From Bacillota bacterium (GTDB lineage: Bacteria > Bacillota > Clostridia > Clostridiales > Clostridiaceae), in contig JAJXWJ010000003.1 in the NCBI GenBank assembly GCA_021781655.1, forward strand, positions 1-64,000: DNA of 64,000 nt. Reading direction: 5' to 3'. The position numbers and the translations under genes were made by a program. Every line of letters begins with the position of its first letter. Positions within the stretch are counted from its first letter, which is position 1. The notes under the pieces were generated by a model. The model did no database searches. It was not told the DNA's origin and worked only from the letters and a program-made list of their open reading frames with translations. This document shows positions 9,298 through 18,118 of the stretch, in pieces.

Positions 9298-10473
9298 ATG
9301 AATTTATTGGAAGAGAAAATCAGAAGAGACATACCAGAAATTTTTAATGAAAAAAAACTAATCAAACAACATCTTGATCGTTTGATTTGTATAATAAATA
9401 ACACAATTATTCCACCATACGAGATAATAATACAACCGTCAAGTGTATGTAATTTAAGATGCATGTGGTGTATAGGTAAGAATATTGATGAATATACAAA
9501 TAAATTAATGGATCAAAGATTAAGTAATGTTGATTCTATGTTAAAAATGATAAAGGGAATAATAGACTATAAAAAAGATATTCGGTATGAGGATAATGAA
9601 ATCAGAAATTATAAAGTGGAAAAAATTCAATTTTCTGGGCTTACAGGTGAACCGCTTGTATGCAAAGAACCTATTTTAGCAGCGATGAGAGAACTAGTAA
9701 AAAATGATAGACAAGTTGGTATGTTTACTAATGGAATTCTAATGGATGAAAGCACATGGGAAACATTAATTGATACAAATTATGTACTAGTTAGTGTTGA
9801 TGCAGGGCAAGGAGCTACGTATAATTCTATGAAGTATCCAGATTCAAATGATGATATTATAGGAAAAGTTCATAGTAATATTAATGGATTAATTAAACTT
9901 AGGAATCGTAGACAAAGTAATTTAGATGTTAATGCAGGGTTTGTTATTAATCCAGATAATTATAAAGAACTATATATGGCAGCTAAAAATTTAAAAGATA
10001 TAGGTATTCATTATCTTAGAATAAAAACAGACATATCATCCACGTATAATTTGAGTAGTGATCAGATAAAAGAATCAGAGGAAATTTTACAAGAAACAAA
10101 GCTAAAATTAGAAGATGATTATTTTAAGATTATTGAAATCCATAAAATATATGATAATGACGCTAAGAAGCGTAATTTCAGTAAATGTTATATGAATTCA
10201 ATTATGTCAGCAATTTCAGCTGATGGTGAGATGTATCCTTGTAATTATCAAACAAAAATTGGTAGACAACCTTATGGGAATGTAATTGATAAACCTTTTG
10301 GAGATGTCTTTGAAATGAAAATTGAGCGTGATTTACGTTATAAAATACCTGAAAATTGTCCCAAAGTATGCGATCCATTTAAAAACCGTTCTAATAGATT
10401 ATTTGAGATTGTTGAAGGAATATATCATGAATATGGGTTAGAAGCCCTTAAGGCATATATAAGAGAATTATAA
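9298..10473 (+). CDS. Radical SAM protein with SPASM-like C-terminus
   Basis: 391 residues. The CX3CX2C cluster motif is at C51, C55 and C58 (CNLRCMWC), followed by a typical SAM TIM barrel (FSGLTGEPLVCKEPI, the GGEP-like loop). The C-terminal third has further cysteines in CYMNSIMSAISADGEMYPC and NCPKVCDPF, the pattern of SPASM or twitch domains that hold auxiliary 4Fe-4S clusters. Such enzymes modify peptides or small amines by radical chemistry (anSME-like, or BtrN-like dehydrogenation in butirosin). ATG follows TTGGAGGGA. It is 17 bases from the Nudix gene, implying a shared transcript. No peptide substrate gene was found nearby. Confidence 0.85.
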   Translation: MNLLEEKIRRDIPEIFNEKKLIKQHLDRLICIINNTIIPPYEIIIQPSSVCNLRCMWCIGKNIDEYTNKLMDQRLSNVDSMLKMIKGIIDYKKDIRYEDNEIRNYKVEKIQFSGLTGEPLVCKEPILAAMRELVKNDRQVGMFTNGILMDESTWETLIDTNYVLVSVDAGQGATYNSMKYPDSNDDIIGKVHSNINGLIKLRNRRQSNLDVNAGFVINPDNYKELYMAAKNLKDIGIHYLRIKTDISSTYNLSSDQIKESEEILQETKLKLEDDYFKIIEIHKIYDNDAKKRNFSKCYMNSIMSAISADGEMYPCNYQTKIGRQPYGNVIDKPFGDVFEMKIERDLRYKIPENCPKVCDPFKNRSNRLFEIVEGIYHEYGLEALKAYIREL

Positions 10474-10490
10474 AAAGGAGAACTGAAAAT

Positions 10491-10988
10491 ATGGAGAAAA
10501 ATGATGCACGTCAAATTCTTATCTTGCCTTATTATATTGATAAAAGTGAAGATAAATTATATTATGCATTGTTTAAAAGCAAGGATACAGAAGTGTGGAT
10601 GGGCGTATCAGGAGGTTGTCATTTTGGCGAAGATTATGAAAAAGCAGCCATTCGTGAGGCAGAAGAGGAAATTGGATTTAGCGGAGATATACTACAATTA
10701 GATACTGTAGCATATATAAGAAAAGATATTTTTTATAACTTCAAAGATTGGAATGATGATATATTGGTTATTCCCCAAGTGTATTTTGGAATGCAATTAA
10801 AGAAGAAATTAATAGCATTAAATGACGAATTCATTGAATTTATATGGGTAGATTTTGAATCAGCATATAAGATGTTGTTTTTTCAAAACAATAAGACTGC
10901 TATTTGGGAATTAAATGCAAGATTATTAAAAAAATTAAAAGGTAAGGATTTCTTAAATTATAGGGTTTTTTCTATTGATTGCGTATAA
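10491..10988 (+). CDS. Nudix hydrolase with intact Nudix box
   Basis: 165 residues. The box GX5EX7REUXEEXGU is complete in GGCHFGEDYEKAAIREAEEE plus IGF. Nudix enzymes hydrolyse nucleoside diphosphates linked to another group, such as dNTPs, NDP-sugars, ADP-ribose or CoA. It closely follows the radical SAM gene, so it may act in the island pathway, for example on an NDP-sugar or nucleotide intermediate, but this is inference. A second, related Nudix gene follows after a gap of about 190 bases. Confidence 0.85.
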   Translation: MEKNDARQILILPYYIDKSEDKLYYALFKSKDTEVWMGVSGGCHFGEDYEKAAIREAEEEIGFSGDILQLDTVAYIRKDIFYNFKDWNDDILVIPQVYFGMQLKKKLIALNDEFIEFIWVDFESAYKMLFFQNNKTAIWELNARLLKKLKGKDFLNYRVFSIDCV

Positions 10989-11182
10989 ACCAAATGTAGA
11001 AAATTTCAAAACATTGAGTGTTAATAAGGGGACAGAGAATCTACAATAGTTTATTATTTTTAAAATGTAGAGCATAATATAATAAAATGATGATATAGAT
11101 AGTTACAAGTTTGAAAGATATAGAAGTAAATTTTATGCAAATTTAACGTATAATTAAGTAATATTACAGGAGGATGTTGTAT

Positions 11183-11638
11183 ATGGCAAGAGCAAAATTT
11201 CAGATATTATTAATACCTTACTTAAAAAAAAATGAAGTCATTGAATATTGCATTTTTAAGAGAAAGGATTTAGGTATATGGCAGTTTATTGCAGGCGGAG
11301 GAGAAGATGATGAAATACCACTAGAGGCTGCTAAGAGAGAAGGATATGAAGAAGCTAAGATTGATATTAATAGTAAATATGTTCAACTAAAATCGATAAC
11401 TAGTATCTCAACGGAATTTTTTACAGAAAAGCATAGGGAAATTTGGGGAAAGGAAACTTTGGTTATTCCGGAATATTCCTTTTCAGTTGAATTACGTAGT
11501 AAAGAGATTATTATAGCGGAAGAGCATACAGAGTTTATATGGGTTACTTATGAAGAAGCCAAGAACCTACTTAAATGGGATAGTAATAAAACAGCATTGT
11601 GGGAACTAGACAATATTATTAAAATGAGTCTCTTATAA
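11183..11638 (+). CDS. Second Nudix-family protein, altered box
   Basis: 151 residues, related to the preceding Nudix protein (both share LLIPYL/ILPYY openings, VIPEYSF/VIPQVYF and EFIWV near the end). The Nudix box is GGGEDDEIPLEAAKREGYEE followed by AKI: the catalytic Glu residues are kept, but the box glycine is replaced by Lys. Activity is therefore likely but not certain. ATG at 11183 is preferred over 11174 because AGGAGG at 11168-11173 is spaced nine bases from it. A tandem duplication followed by divergence is the simplest origin. Confidence 0.8.
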   Translation: MARAKFQILLIPYLKKNEVIEYCIFKRKDLGIWQFIAGGGEDDEIPLEAAKREGYEEAKIDINSKYVQLKSITSISTEFFTEKHREIWGKETLVIPEYSFSVELRSKEIIIAEEHTEFIWVTYEEAKNLLKWDSNKTALWELDNIIKMSLL

Positions 11639-12301
11639 ATAATTTAATAAAATGAGTTATAGAGCATAGCATTAGAATTTAAATTAGCAGACAGGTCACT
11701 TATGTATTCTTATTGTTTTAAATTTCTGAGCTAAGATTATATCTAAAATATTAGTAAATGTTCTGGGAACCTCTATTAATAAGAAATTATACTGAATATT
11801 TGCTAAAAATATTCAAATACCAGAAACAATAGAAAGAGAGAATGATGGGAATATAATTCTAGGAGATTATATGATTAAGTAAAGTATATTCTTATATATC
11901 AAGAATTGATGTTAGCTGCAATTAAGTTATTATATTTAACTGCTGACACTACAATTATAACTAAGAAAGTATGAAAATTATGATGGCAAACTCTGTTGTT
12001 TCAACTCAGGAAATTAGTAAACTATTAAATTTCAAAATCAAATCTATAATATTAAGGATATTGATTTATTAAATAGAGAAAGTGCAAATTTTTAAAAGAT
12101 ATGTATAGAAAAACAAACTTTTTCCTATAGGAATTTCAGTTCAAAGTAAATTCAAAAAAGAAGATATACTTGTTGAAACTGAAATTGTTTATCTTTTGAT
12201 AATTATTTAAACAAACCAAAGTTTTAATGACTACTAATACTAGAAATAAAAAAGTGATTGACGGAATTATTATTAAATTATTGTTTAGGAGGATGTGAAG
12301 A
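11639..12301 (+). other. Non-coding gap with decayed coding-like sequence
   Basis: These 663 bases have no intact gene. Short stretches translate into plausible protein (for example around 11990-12050 and 12110-12210, in changing frames), as expected from a decayed gene, but I could not identify the family. The last 30 bases carry a good GGAGGA ribosome site for the dehydrogenase pseudogene. Confidence 0.4.
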
Positions 12302-13322
12302 ATGGTAATAGGAGTATTTGGGTGCGGATATGTTGGCTTAACAACTGCAGTTTCTCTGGCTAATTTTGGGTATAAGGTTATGTGTTGTGATACTGATGTT
12401 AATAAAATTGAGCTATTAAATCAATATAAAAGCCCAATTTATGAAAAAAATTGGATTTTATTTTGAGAAACGTTGCAAAAAAGGAATTACTACAATTTGC
12501 AACCAATGCAGAATATATGATTTTGAAAGCAGACGTACTATTAGTTTCAGTAGGTACACCATGCAGAGAAGATGGGCAAGCAGACTTGCAAATTGTGGTA
12601 AAGGTTGCTAATAACATTGGTAAATATATGCAAAATACAAGGTTGTTGTGACAAAAAGCACAGTACCAGTTGGTACTGGTAAAATTATAAAATCAATAAT
12701 AAATAATGGATTAAAAGAAAGAAATGCAAAAATTAAGTTTGATATTGTATCAAATCCTGAATTTTTGAGAGAAGGTAGAGCTATAGAGGATTTTGAAAAG
12801 CCAGAACGAATTGTTATTGGTTACGAAAATGAAGTGGCATTAAAAATTATGAAGAATGTATATAAAAGACAGATTATTCAAGGAATTTGTTTATACAAAT
12901 ATTGAAACTGCAGAGTTAATTAAATATGCTTGTAACACTTTCTTAGCAATGAAAATTTCATATATAAATTAAACATCATGCCTTTGCGATAAGGTTGGAG
13001 CAAATGTGTTACAAGTTGCAGAAGCAATGGGGGAGGATAGTAGAATAGGAAGAAAATTTTTAGAGCCTGGACCAGGATATGGTGGAAGCTGTTTTTCAAA
13101 GGACAATAAGACATTCGTTAATATGGGAAAAGATTACGATTGTGAAATGCTATATGGAAAAACAACTATAGAAGTCAATGAAAGACAAAAGGAAATGATG
13201 TTTTTGAAAATTAAACAAACTTTTGATAAATTAAGAGGTAAGGTTATAGCTATTTTAGGACTCACATTTAAGTCAGAGACAGATGATATTAGAGATGCTG
13301 TTTCAGTTTATTTAATAAATAA

Positions 13323-14849
13323 ACTCAACTTTCGCATGAGAAAAACACTAGTTTTTCCTTTAAAAAAGTAGGTAATGTTGATATAAAATAATCCAAAAAC
13401 AAGTTAATCTGCTCTTTTGTTAAAGAAAGTTTTTCTTGTAATGCGTTTTCAAGTAATTCTAAAATAATTTTAATTGCTTCTAAAAATTGTATATCTTCAA
13501 GTTCATCACAACAATTAAAAAATAAGCCGCCTATAGTACGTAAATCTTCATTGTTGCGACTTTGTGTAGATAGCATAATATATCGAGTAAATACAATAGT
13601 AGTATGTGCAACCATTGATTCATAAGAACGTCCTTGAAATTCTTTTGCAAGATTTAAAAATGATTTGTTCATTTTGAAGAAAACTTCGATGTCCCAACGT
13701 TTTCCGTATATTCGTATGATTTCTTTATCGCTTAATGAAATATCTGTTGAAATTAGTGCTAACCAATTTTTTGACTTATTTTTATCTTTAACAAAGACTA
13801 TTTTTGCCTTTATAGGCGTAGCCTGTGAGTCTTCACCTATTTCAACAATTATAGATGCTTTAACTTTAGCTTTGCCACGTTTTTTCTTTAGCGTAGCATA
13901 TAAGGATTTTAGATTTAGCCTTCTATTTTCATAAGTATAAAAAACTTTTGGCATAGCTTTAACCATAGCTATTGTATGAAATTTAAGTTCTAAAATTCTT
14001 ATTAAAGTTTTTGGATAAGTAAACCAACTATCAAATAAAACATAAGTTCCAGGTATAGCATAAGCTGTTGCTTGTTTTAGTAGAACAATCATTGCATCTG
14101 GTAATTTTTTTATAGATTCAGTCTTTATTTTATAGCTATTGCTTCGCTTATCTACATTTGGGTTAATTGGGCATATACGATTTTCTTCTTTTTCTGAGCT
14201 TAATAATGTAAAAGCTAAAGTTAAAAAAGTATTTCCATCAGACCACCCTAAAGTAAGCATTCTGAAGCCTTTTTTATATTTACGATCTACGTGGTCAAAG
14301 ACCTTTGCAAGAAGCTCTACGGATTTACTTCTTGTTTTACTATAGAACGAATCATCAACAATTAGAACATTCACTCTGTACTTGGATGTTAATGGCTCAA
14401 TATCATTTTTAATTATTGATGATGATAATAAAAACAAGAACTTTCTCCAATTAAAATGTGTAGCATTTAAAAAACCTGTATACAGTATCTTTGGCAAAGC
14501 AAGTATCTGTATTTTTAGAATCAAGAGTACGAAATAAGTTTTTACCTGTAAATACTAACAAGAAAATGAATTTAAATATTGAACCACAAGGGAATCCTTT
14601 TTATTTAGAAAAGTTCGATTGCTTTAAAAGAGAATTAATTATATTTTTCTTGAAAAATATATCAATAGTAGATTTAAACTGTTTTTCAGTATCATTTTTT
14701 GTTATAATTGTATCCATGAAGAACATCCCCTTTGGTTTTTGTTTGTCGTGATTCAATTATACCAAATAAGGGAATGTTCTTCATTTATTTTGCTTCTAAA
14801 TACTGAAATTACAGGCTACGCCTAAAAAAATCATATGCGAAAGTTGAGT
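13323..14849 (-). mobile_element. IS4-family insertion sequence, 1527 bases
   Basis: The element has near-perfect terminal inverted repeats: ACTCAACTTTCGCAT at 13323 and its complement ATGCGAAAGTTGAGT ending at 14849. It is inserted in the dehydrogenase gene with a short target duplication and carries one transposase gene on the minus strand. The last 288 bases (14562-14849) are almost identical to a solitary fragment at 27628-27915. Confidence 0.9.
13325..14717 (-). pseudogene. IS4-family transposase, one frameshift
   Basis: The protein has the DDE core: VLIVDDSFYSKT, YVLFDSWFTYP and the YREK signature in YGKRWDIEVFFKMNK with correct spacing. The N-terminal 80 residues (from ATG at 14717, MDTIITKNDTEKQF) are in another frame, because of one extra A/T in the run at 14469-14474. 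A single homopolymer change separates it from a functional 460-residue enzyme, so it was disabled recently or the break is a sequencing artefact. Confidence 0.88.
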
Positions 14850-15226
14850 AAATAAACTAATAAATAATGGTGCTCATGTTAAGACTTTTGATCCTATGGG
14901 GATTGAAAATGCAAAAATAATTTTTAAGGATGAAAAAGATAATGTTAAATTTTGTGAAAATATTGAACAAGCAATGCAGGATGCTAATGCAGTAGTTATT
15001 ATGACTGGATGGCATCAATTTAAAAATATTGATCTACTAAATGCAAAGAAAATATTAAAAATCCTATTATTTTCGATTATCGGAATTTATATTCGAAAGA
15101 ATGTGTTGAAAGGATTGGGTTTAGATATACTGGGATTGGAATTTAATTTCAATTCGCATGGTTTAAATACACTGTCTTTAGACGATATAATCTTATAGCC
15201 ATTTAAGAAACTATAAATATGACAAT

Positions 15227-15252
15227 ACTAATTACTAAGGATGGTGATTAGT
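15227..15252 (+). repeat. IS200-type left-end hairpin
   Basis: ACTAATTAC (15227-15235) pairs with GTGATTAGT (15244-15252) around an 8-base loop, immediately before the TnpA start. Subterminal hairpins at this place are what TnpA of IS200/IS605 elements binds. Confidence 0.6.
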
Positions 15253-15681
15253 ATGAGGGAATACAATAAAAGAAGTCACACTGTATTTGACATAAAATAT
15301 CATGTCATATGGGTAACAAAATATAGATATTAAGTATTGAATAAACTAATAGCTTCAAGGTTACGAGAACTAATCAGACAAGGTTGCAAATCAAGAAATA
15401 TTACAATTGTTAGAGGAAGAATTGGAAAAGACCACGCTCATATATTAATAGGACGTTCTCAGAACATTGCTCCAAGTAAGATTGTACGGTATCTTAAGTG
15501 GAGGTCATCAAGATTGATACAAAAGATCTTCTCAAAATTAAAGAAAAGATACTAGGGGCAACATTTGTGGGCAAGAGGATATTTTTGTGCAACGGGTGGT
15601 AGTGTTACAGAAGAAACTATTGAAAGGTATATAGAATGTCAAGCACTTAGTGATAAAGAAGATATATTCAAGAGAAGTATA
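15253..15681 (+). pseudogene. IS200/IS605 TnpA (Y1 transposase) with two stop codons
   Basis: Read through, this frame gives a nearly complete TnpA: SHTVFDIKYHVIWVTKYRY, then GRIGKDHAHILIG, SKIVRYLKWRSSRL and WARGYFCATGGSVTEETI with the family order. Two in-frame stops interrupt it: TAA at 15331-15333 (where Lys is usual, AAA to TAA) and TAG at 15553-15555 (where Trp is usual, TGG to TAG). The HUH histidine pair is reduced to HAHILIG. The frame runs without a stop into the following nucleotidyltransferase gene, so the right end of the element is unclear. Confidence 0.85.
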
Positions 15682-15720
15682 TGCAAAGAATTTGAGAGTT
15701 TATTAATGGAGGTTTTCAAT

Positions 15721-16794
15721 TTGAAAAAAGAAATTAGATTGATACTATTAGCTGTGTTAAAAAAAAGAAGTAAATTAGAAGAAGAAGAATTGGATACACT
15801 GATTAAATCTAAACAAGATTGGGGATTTATAGCTGGACAACTTCTTAATCACAGATTATCAGGTTATTTTTATGAAGGTCTAAACAGTGAACAAAGATAT
15901 TATATGTTGCCAGAGTTTAGGAGAACAATAAACCTTTTGCTAAAGGGGCAAAGGAAGTTAGCAATTGAAACAGTAAATACTTTACAGCCTATTTTAAATG
16001 AATTTGACAATCAAGGTATAAGGTATGCAGCATTGAAAGGATTGGTATTTCATGCTAATATTTATAAAATTGGAGAAAGAAGGTCTAATGATTGTGATAT
16101 TTTAGTGTTGGAAGAAGATTTAGAAAAGCTAGATAAAGTTCTTAGAAAATTTGGATTTATTCAAGCTTTGGGGAATAGTAATACTGAAGCTACAAGAAAA
16201 GAAAAGATAATACAGCGATTAAATTATCACGATTTAGTTCCTTATGTCAAAGAATTTAATCTAGATTTTCTTGAAAAATTAAGAGTAGACATAAACTTCC
16301 ATTTTGATTCCAAAGATCATGATATTACTAAGCAAATAATTGATTACGGTACTACTATATATTCTAATGATAAATATAAAATTAAAGGATTAAAGTGGGA
16401 AACACATCTTGCACATTTATGTGTTCATTTTCACCGAGAAGGTAGTAATAATATATGGGTGGATGATAAAAGAGATGTAACCTTGTACAAAATTGTAGAT
16501 ATAATTAATACACTTAGATTGCATAGTAGTAAAGAACAATTATATAATTGGTTAAAATTAATGAAAGATTTTGGTTTAGAACAACAGTGTTATTTCACTT
16601 TATATCACTTAATGGAATTTTATCCAAATGAAATAAGTGAAGATATTGTTGATTTAATTAGACCTAGTGAGGTTTCTTTTGTTAATGAGGTAAAAATAAA
16701 TAATAATATAATTAAAACCAGAGAAGTAAGCTTCTTTGATCAAACGTTTAATCTAGTTTTTTCTAAAGATTTTAGAAAGCAAAAGCAAGACTAA
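15721..16794 (+). CDS. Nucleotidyltransferase-family protein (PF14907 type)
   Basis: About 358 residues. The core AALKGLVFHANIYKIGERRSNDCDILVLEEDLEKL is the 'GxxL ... R ... DxD' nucleotidyltransferase signature of the uncharacterised NTP_transf_5 family; the Asp pair D-x-D (NDCDILV) should bind metal. The start is probably TTG at 15721, eight bases after GGAGG; the open frame upstream belongs to the dead IS200 TnpA. In known systems such proteins stand beside HPrK-like kinases and lasso-peptide genes, where they extend phosphate tails, or in surface-sugar loci. Here an HPrK-like gene is 7 kb upstream. The substrate is unknown. Confidence 0.75.
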   Translation: MKKEIRLILLAVLKKRSKLEEEELDTLIKSKQDWGFIAGQLLNHRLSGYFYEGLNSEQRYYMLPEFRRTINLLLKGQRKLAIETVNTLQPILNEFDNQGIRYAALKGLVFHANIYKIGERRSNDCDILVLEEDLEKLDKVLRKFGFIQALGNSNTEATRKEKIIQRLNYHDLVPYVKEFNLDFLEKLRVDINFHFDSKDHDITKQIIDYGTTIYSNDKYKIKGLKWETHLAHLCVHFHREGSNNIWVDDKRDVTLYKIVDIINTLRLHSSKEQLYNWLKLMKDFGLEQQCYFTLYHLMEFYPNEISEDIVDLIRPSEVSFVNEVKINNNIIKTREVSFFDQTFNLVFSKDFRKQKQD

Positions 16795-16836
16795 TAAATA
16801 ATGATGATTAAAATTTAAAATTGTAGAGGGAGATTT

Positions 16837-17679
16837 ATGGACAAATATATAGATCTACATACACATACTACTTCTTCTGATGGATTGTTAGAACCAGCAG
16901 AACTTATAAAAACAGCTGCTTCTATTGGTTTAAGTGCGATTGCTATAACTGATCATGATACTATAGATGGTATCTATAAAGCAAAAGAAGAAGCTTTAAA
17001 ATATAATATTGAGCTAATTAATGGCATTGAGCTAAGTGCTGAATCTTCATATAATTCACATATATTGGGATATTTTGTTGATATTGAAAATAATATTTTT
17101 AAGAGTAAACTAAAAACAATAAGTGATAAAAGACTTAGCGAAATAATAAAAGTTTTTTCTTGCCTAAGGAAACTAGATATTAAAATTTCTCCAAATGAAG
17201 TTGTTAAACAATTTGGGGCACTAAGTATTAATGGAATAGCAAAAACTATGTGTTTAAAAGGGTACACTGATTCTACTGATGAAGCTTTTCATAAGTATTT
17301 ATCAGTTAATAGACCGGCTTATGTAAAGAAGTCAAATTTAACACCTAAAGAGGCTATAGAATTAATTAAAATAGCTAATGGCATAGCTGTTCTGGCACAT
17401 CCTTGTAGATTAGGAGTTGAAGAGTCAAAATTTTTAGAAATATTAGAAGAATTAATAAGTTACGGATTAGATGGTATAGAAGTATTTCATTGCGATCAAA
17501 AAAATTATGGTTACTATAAAAAGATAGCAACTCAATATGATCTTATTCTGTCTGGAGGAAGTGATTTTCATGGGGATGGTACTTCTGCATTAGGAGAAGC
17601 TAACAACAATAAAAAAATAATGTATGAAATATTAAATAGTTTAAAAAAGTATTATAGATTACATTATCACATCAAATAA
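16837..17679 (+). CDS. PHP-domain phosphoesterase
   Basis: 280 residues with all four PHP motifs: DLHTHTTSSDG (HxH), ITDHDTIDG, VLAHPCR and GGSDFHG. The family binds three metals and hydrolyses phosphoesters; close relatives of this size (YciV/TrpH type) remove phosphate from nucleoside 3',5'-bisphosphates or trim short RNAs. It follows the nucleotidyltransferase by 42 bases and is likely co-transcribed. A role in the island pathway, such as removing a phosphate from an intermediate or recycling PAP after carrier-protein priming, is possible but is inference. Confidence 0.82.
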   Translation: MDKYIDLHTHTTSSDGLLEPAELIKTAASIGLSAIAITDHDTIDGIYKAKEEALKYNIELINGIELSAESSYNSHILGYFVDIENNIFKSKLKTISDKRLSEIIKVFSCLRKLDIKISPNEVVKQFGALSINGIAKTMCLKGYTDSTDEAFHKYLSVNRPAYVKKSNLTPKEAIELIKIANGIAVLAHPCRLGVEESKFLEILEELISYGLDGIEVFHCDQKNYGYYKKIATQYDLILSGGSDFHGDGTSALGEANNNKKIMYEILNSLKKYYRLHYHIK

Positions 17680-17833
17680 TAAAATAAGTAAAATCAATAT
17701 TGGTTTTAGATGATTATTATTGAAAAATTTAAAAACTTTTATTATCAATATCTAGCATAAACATTGTATGTTTTAAGATATTCCAAGTAATAAAGTCTAT
17801 AATTTTATTGAATAATTTAATATAATTAACCAC

Positions 17834-17893
17834 ATAGCCAATAACTGCTTTTGGTTTTGTTGTAATTATATTAAATCAAAGGTTACTGGCTAT
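17834..17893 (+). terminator. Hairpin in the 17680-18118 gap, possible terminator
   Basis: ATAGCCAATAAC (17834-17845) pairs with GTTACTGGCTAT (17882-17893), a 12-base stem with one mismatch and a 36-base loop. The tail is TTATAT rather than a clean T-run, so termination is uncertain. The rest of the 439-base gap is AT-rich and shows no gene. The hairpin separates the PHP gene from the carrier-protein operon. Confidence 0.45.
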
Positions 17894-18118
17894 TTATATG
17901 TATATATTTATGGACATATGAGAAATAGGACCTAAATGCAATTTTAATCAATGCACAAATAGAAGTAATAAATTATATTCTTAGATAAGTGTGGGGATTT
18001 GATTATAATATGAAATTATGGGGATATTGTCTTTTGCACAAAAAATGTTGAGTTCCTTAATATAAAGAAAAATAGTGTTAATGATTTTATTTAAAGTAAT
18101 ATCAAGGGAAGTGATTGA

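Larger units (their letters stand above)
13317..14855. repeat. Target-site duplication around the IS4 element
   Basis: AAATAA at 13317-13322 is repeated at 14850-14855. Removing the element plus one copy restores the dehydrogenase reading frame (VYLINKLINNGAHVKTFDP), which proves insertion into the gene. Because the next two bases also match, the duplication could be up to 8 bases with an asymmetric element end. Confidence 0.8.
12302..15146 (+). pseudogene. UDP-glucose/GDP-mannose dehydrogenase family, broken
   Basis: Pieces of one UDP-sugar dehydrogenase can be followed across the interval: Rossmann start VIGVFGCGYVGLTTAVSLA, then VLLVSVGTPCREDGQADL, TKSTVPVGTGK, VSNPEFLREGRAI, the catalytic-Cys region PGPGYGGSCFSKD, and ILGLTFKSETDDIRDA. 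The gene is broken by frame changes near 12444-12450, about 12640, about 12885 and about 15050, a stop at 12970-12972, and the IS4 insertion at 13323-14849. The conserved C-terminal end (NPIIFDYRNLYS and on to the stop at 15144) is readable in a shifted frame. The enzyme would make UDP-glucuronate or a similar uronic acid; it is now non-functional. Confidence 0.92.

Noticed and set aside
12399-13114. Minus-strand small genes inside the dehydrogenase region
   Set aside because: The plus strand clearly carries pieces of UDP-sugar dehydrogenase; the minus-strand frames are by-products.
14491-14751. Plus-strand gene of 86 residues (and its copy at 27626-27817)
   Set aside because: It is the reverse strand of the IS4 transposase N-terminus; repetition at two places comes from the element.
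7670-16794. Lasso-peptide cluster
   Set aside because: The HPrK-like and nucleotidyltransferase genes suggest it, but there is no cyclase (asparagine-synthetase-like), no transglutaminase-like leader peptidase, no RRE protein and no precursor peptide.
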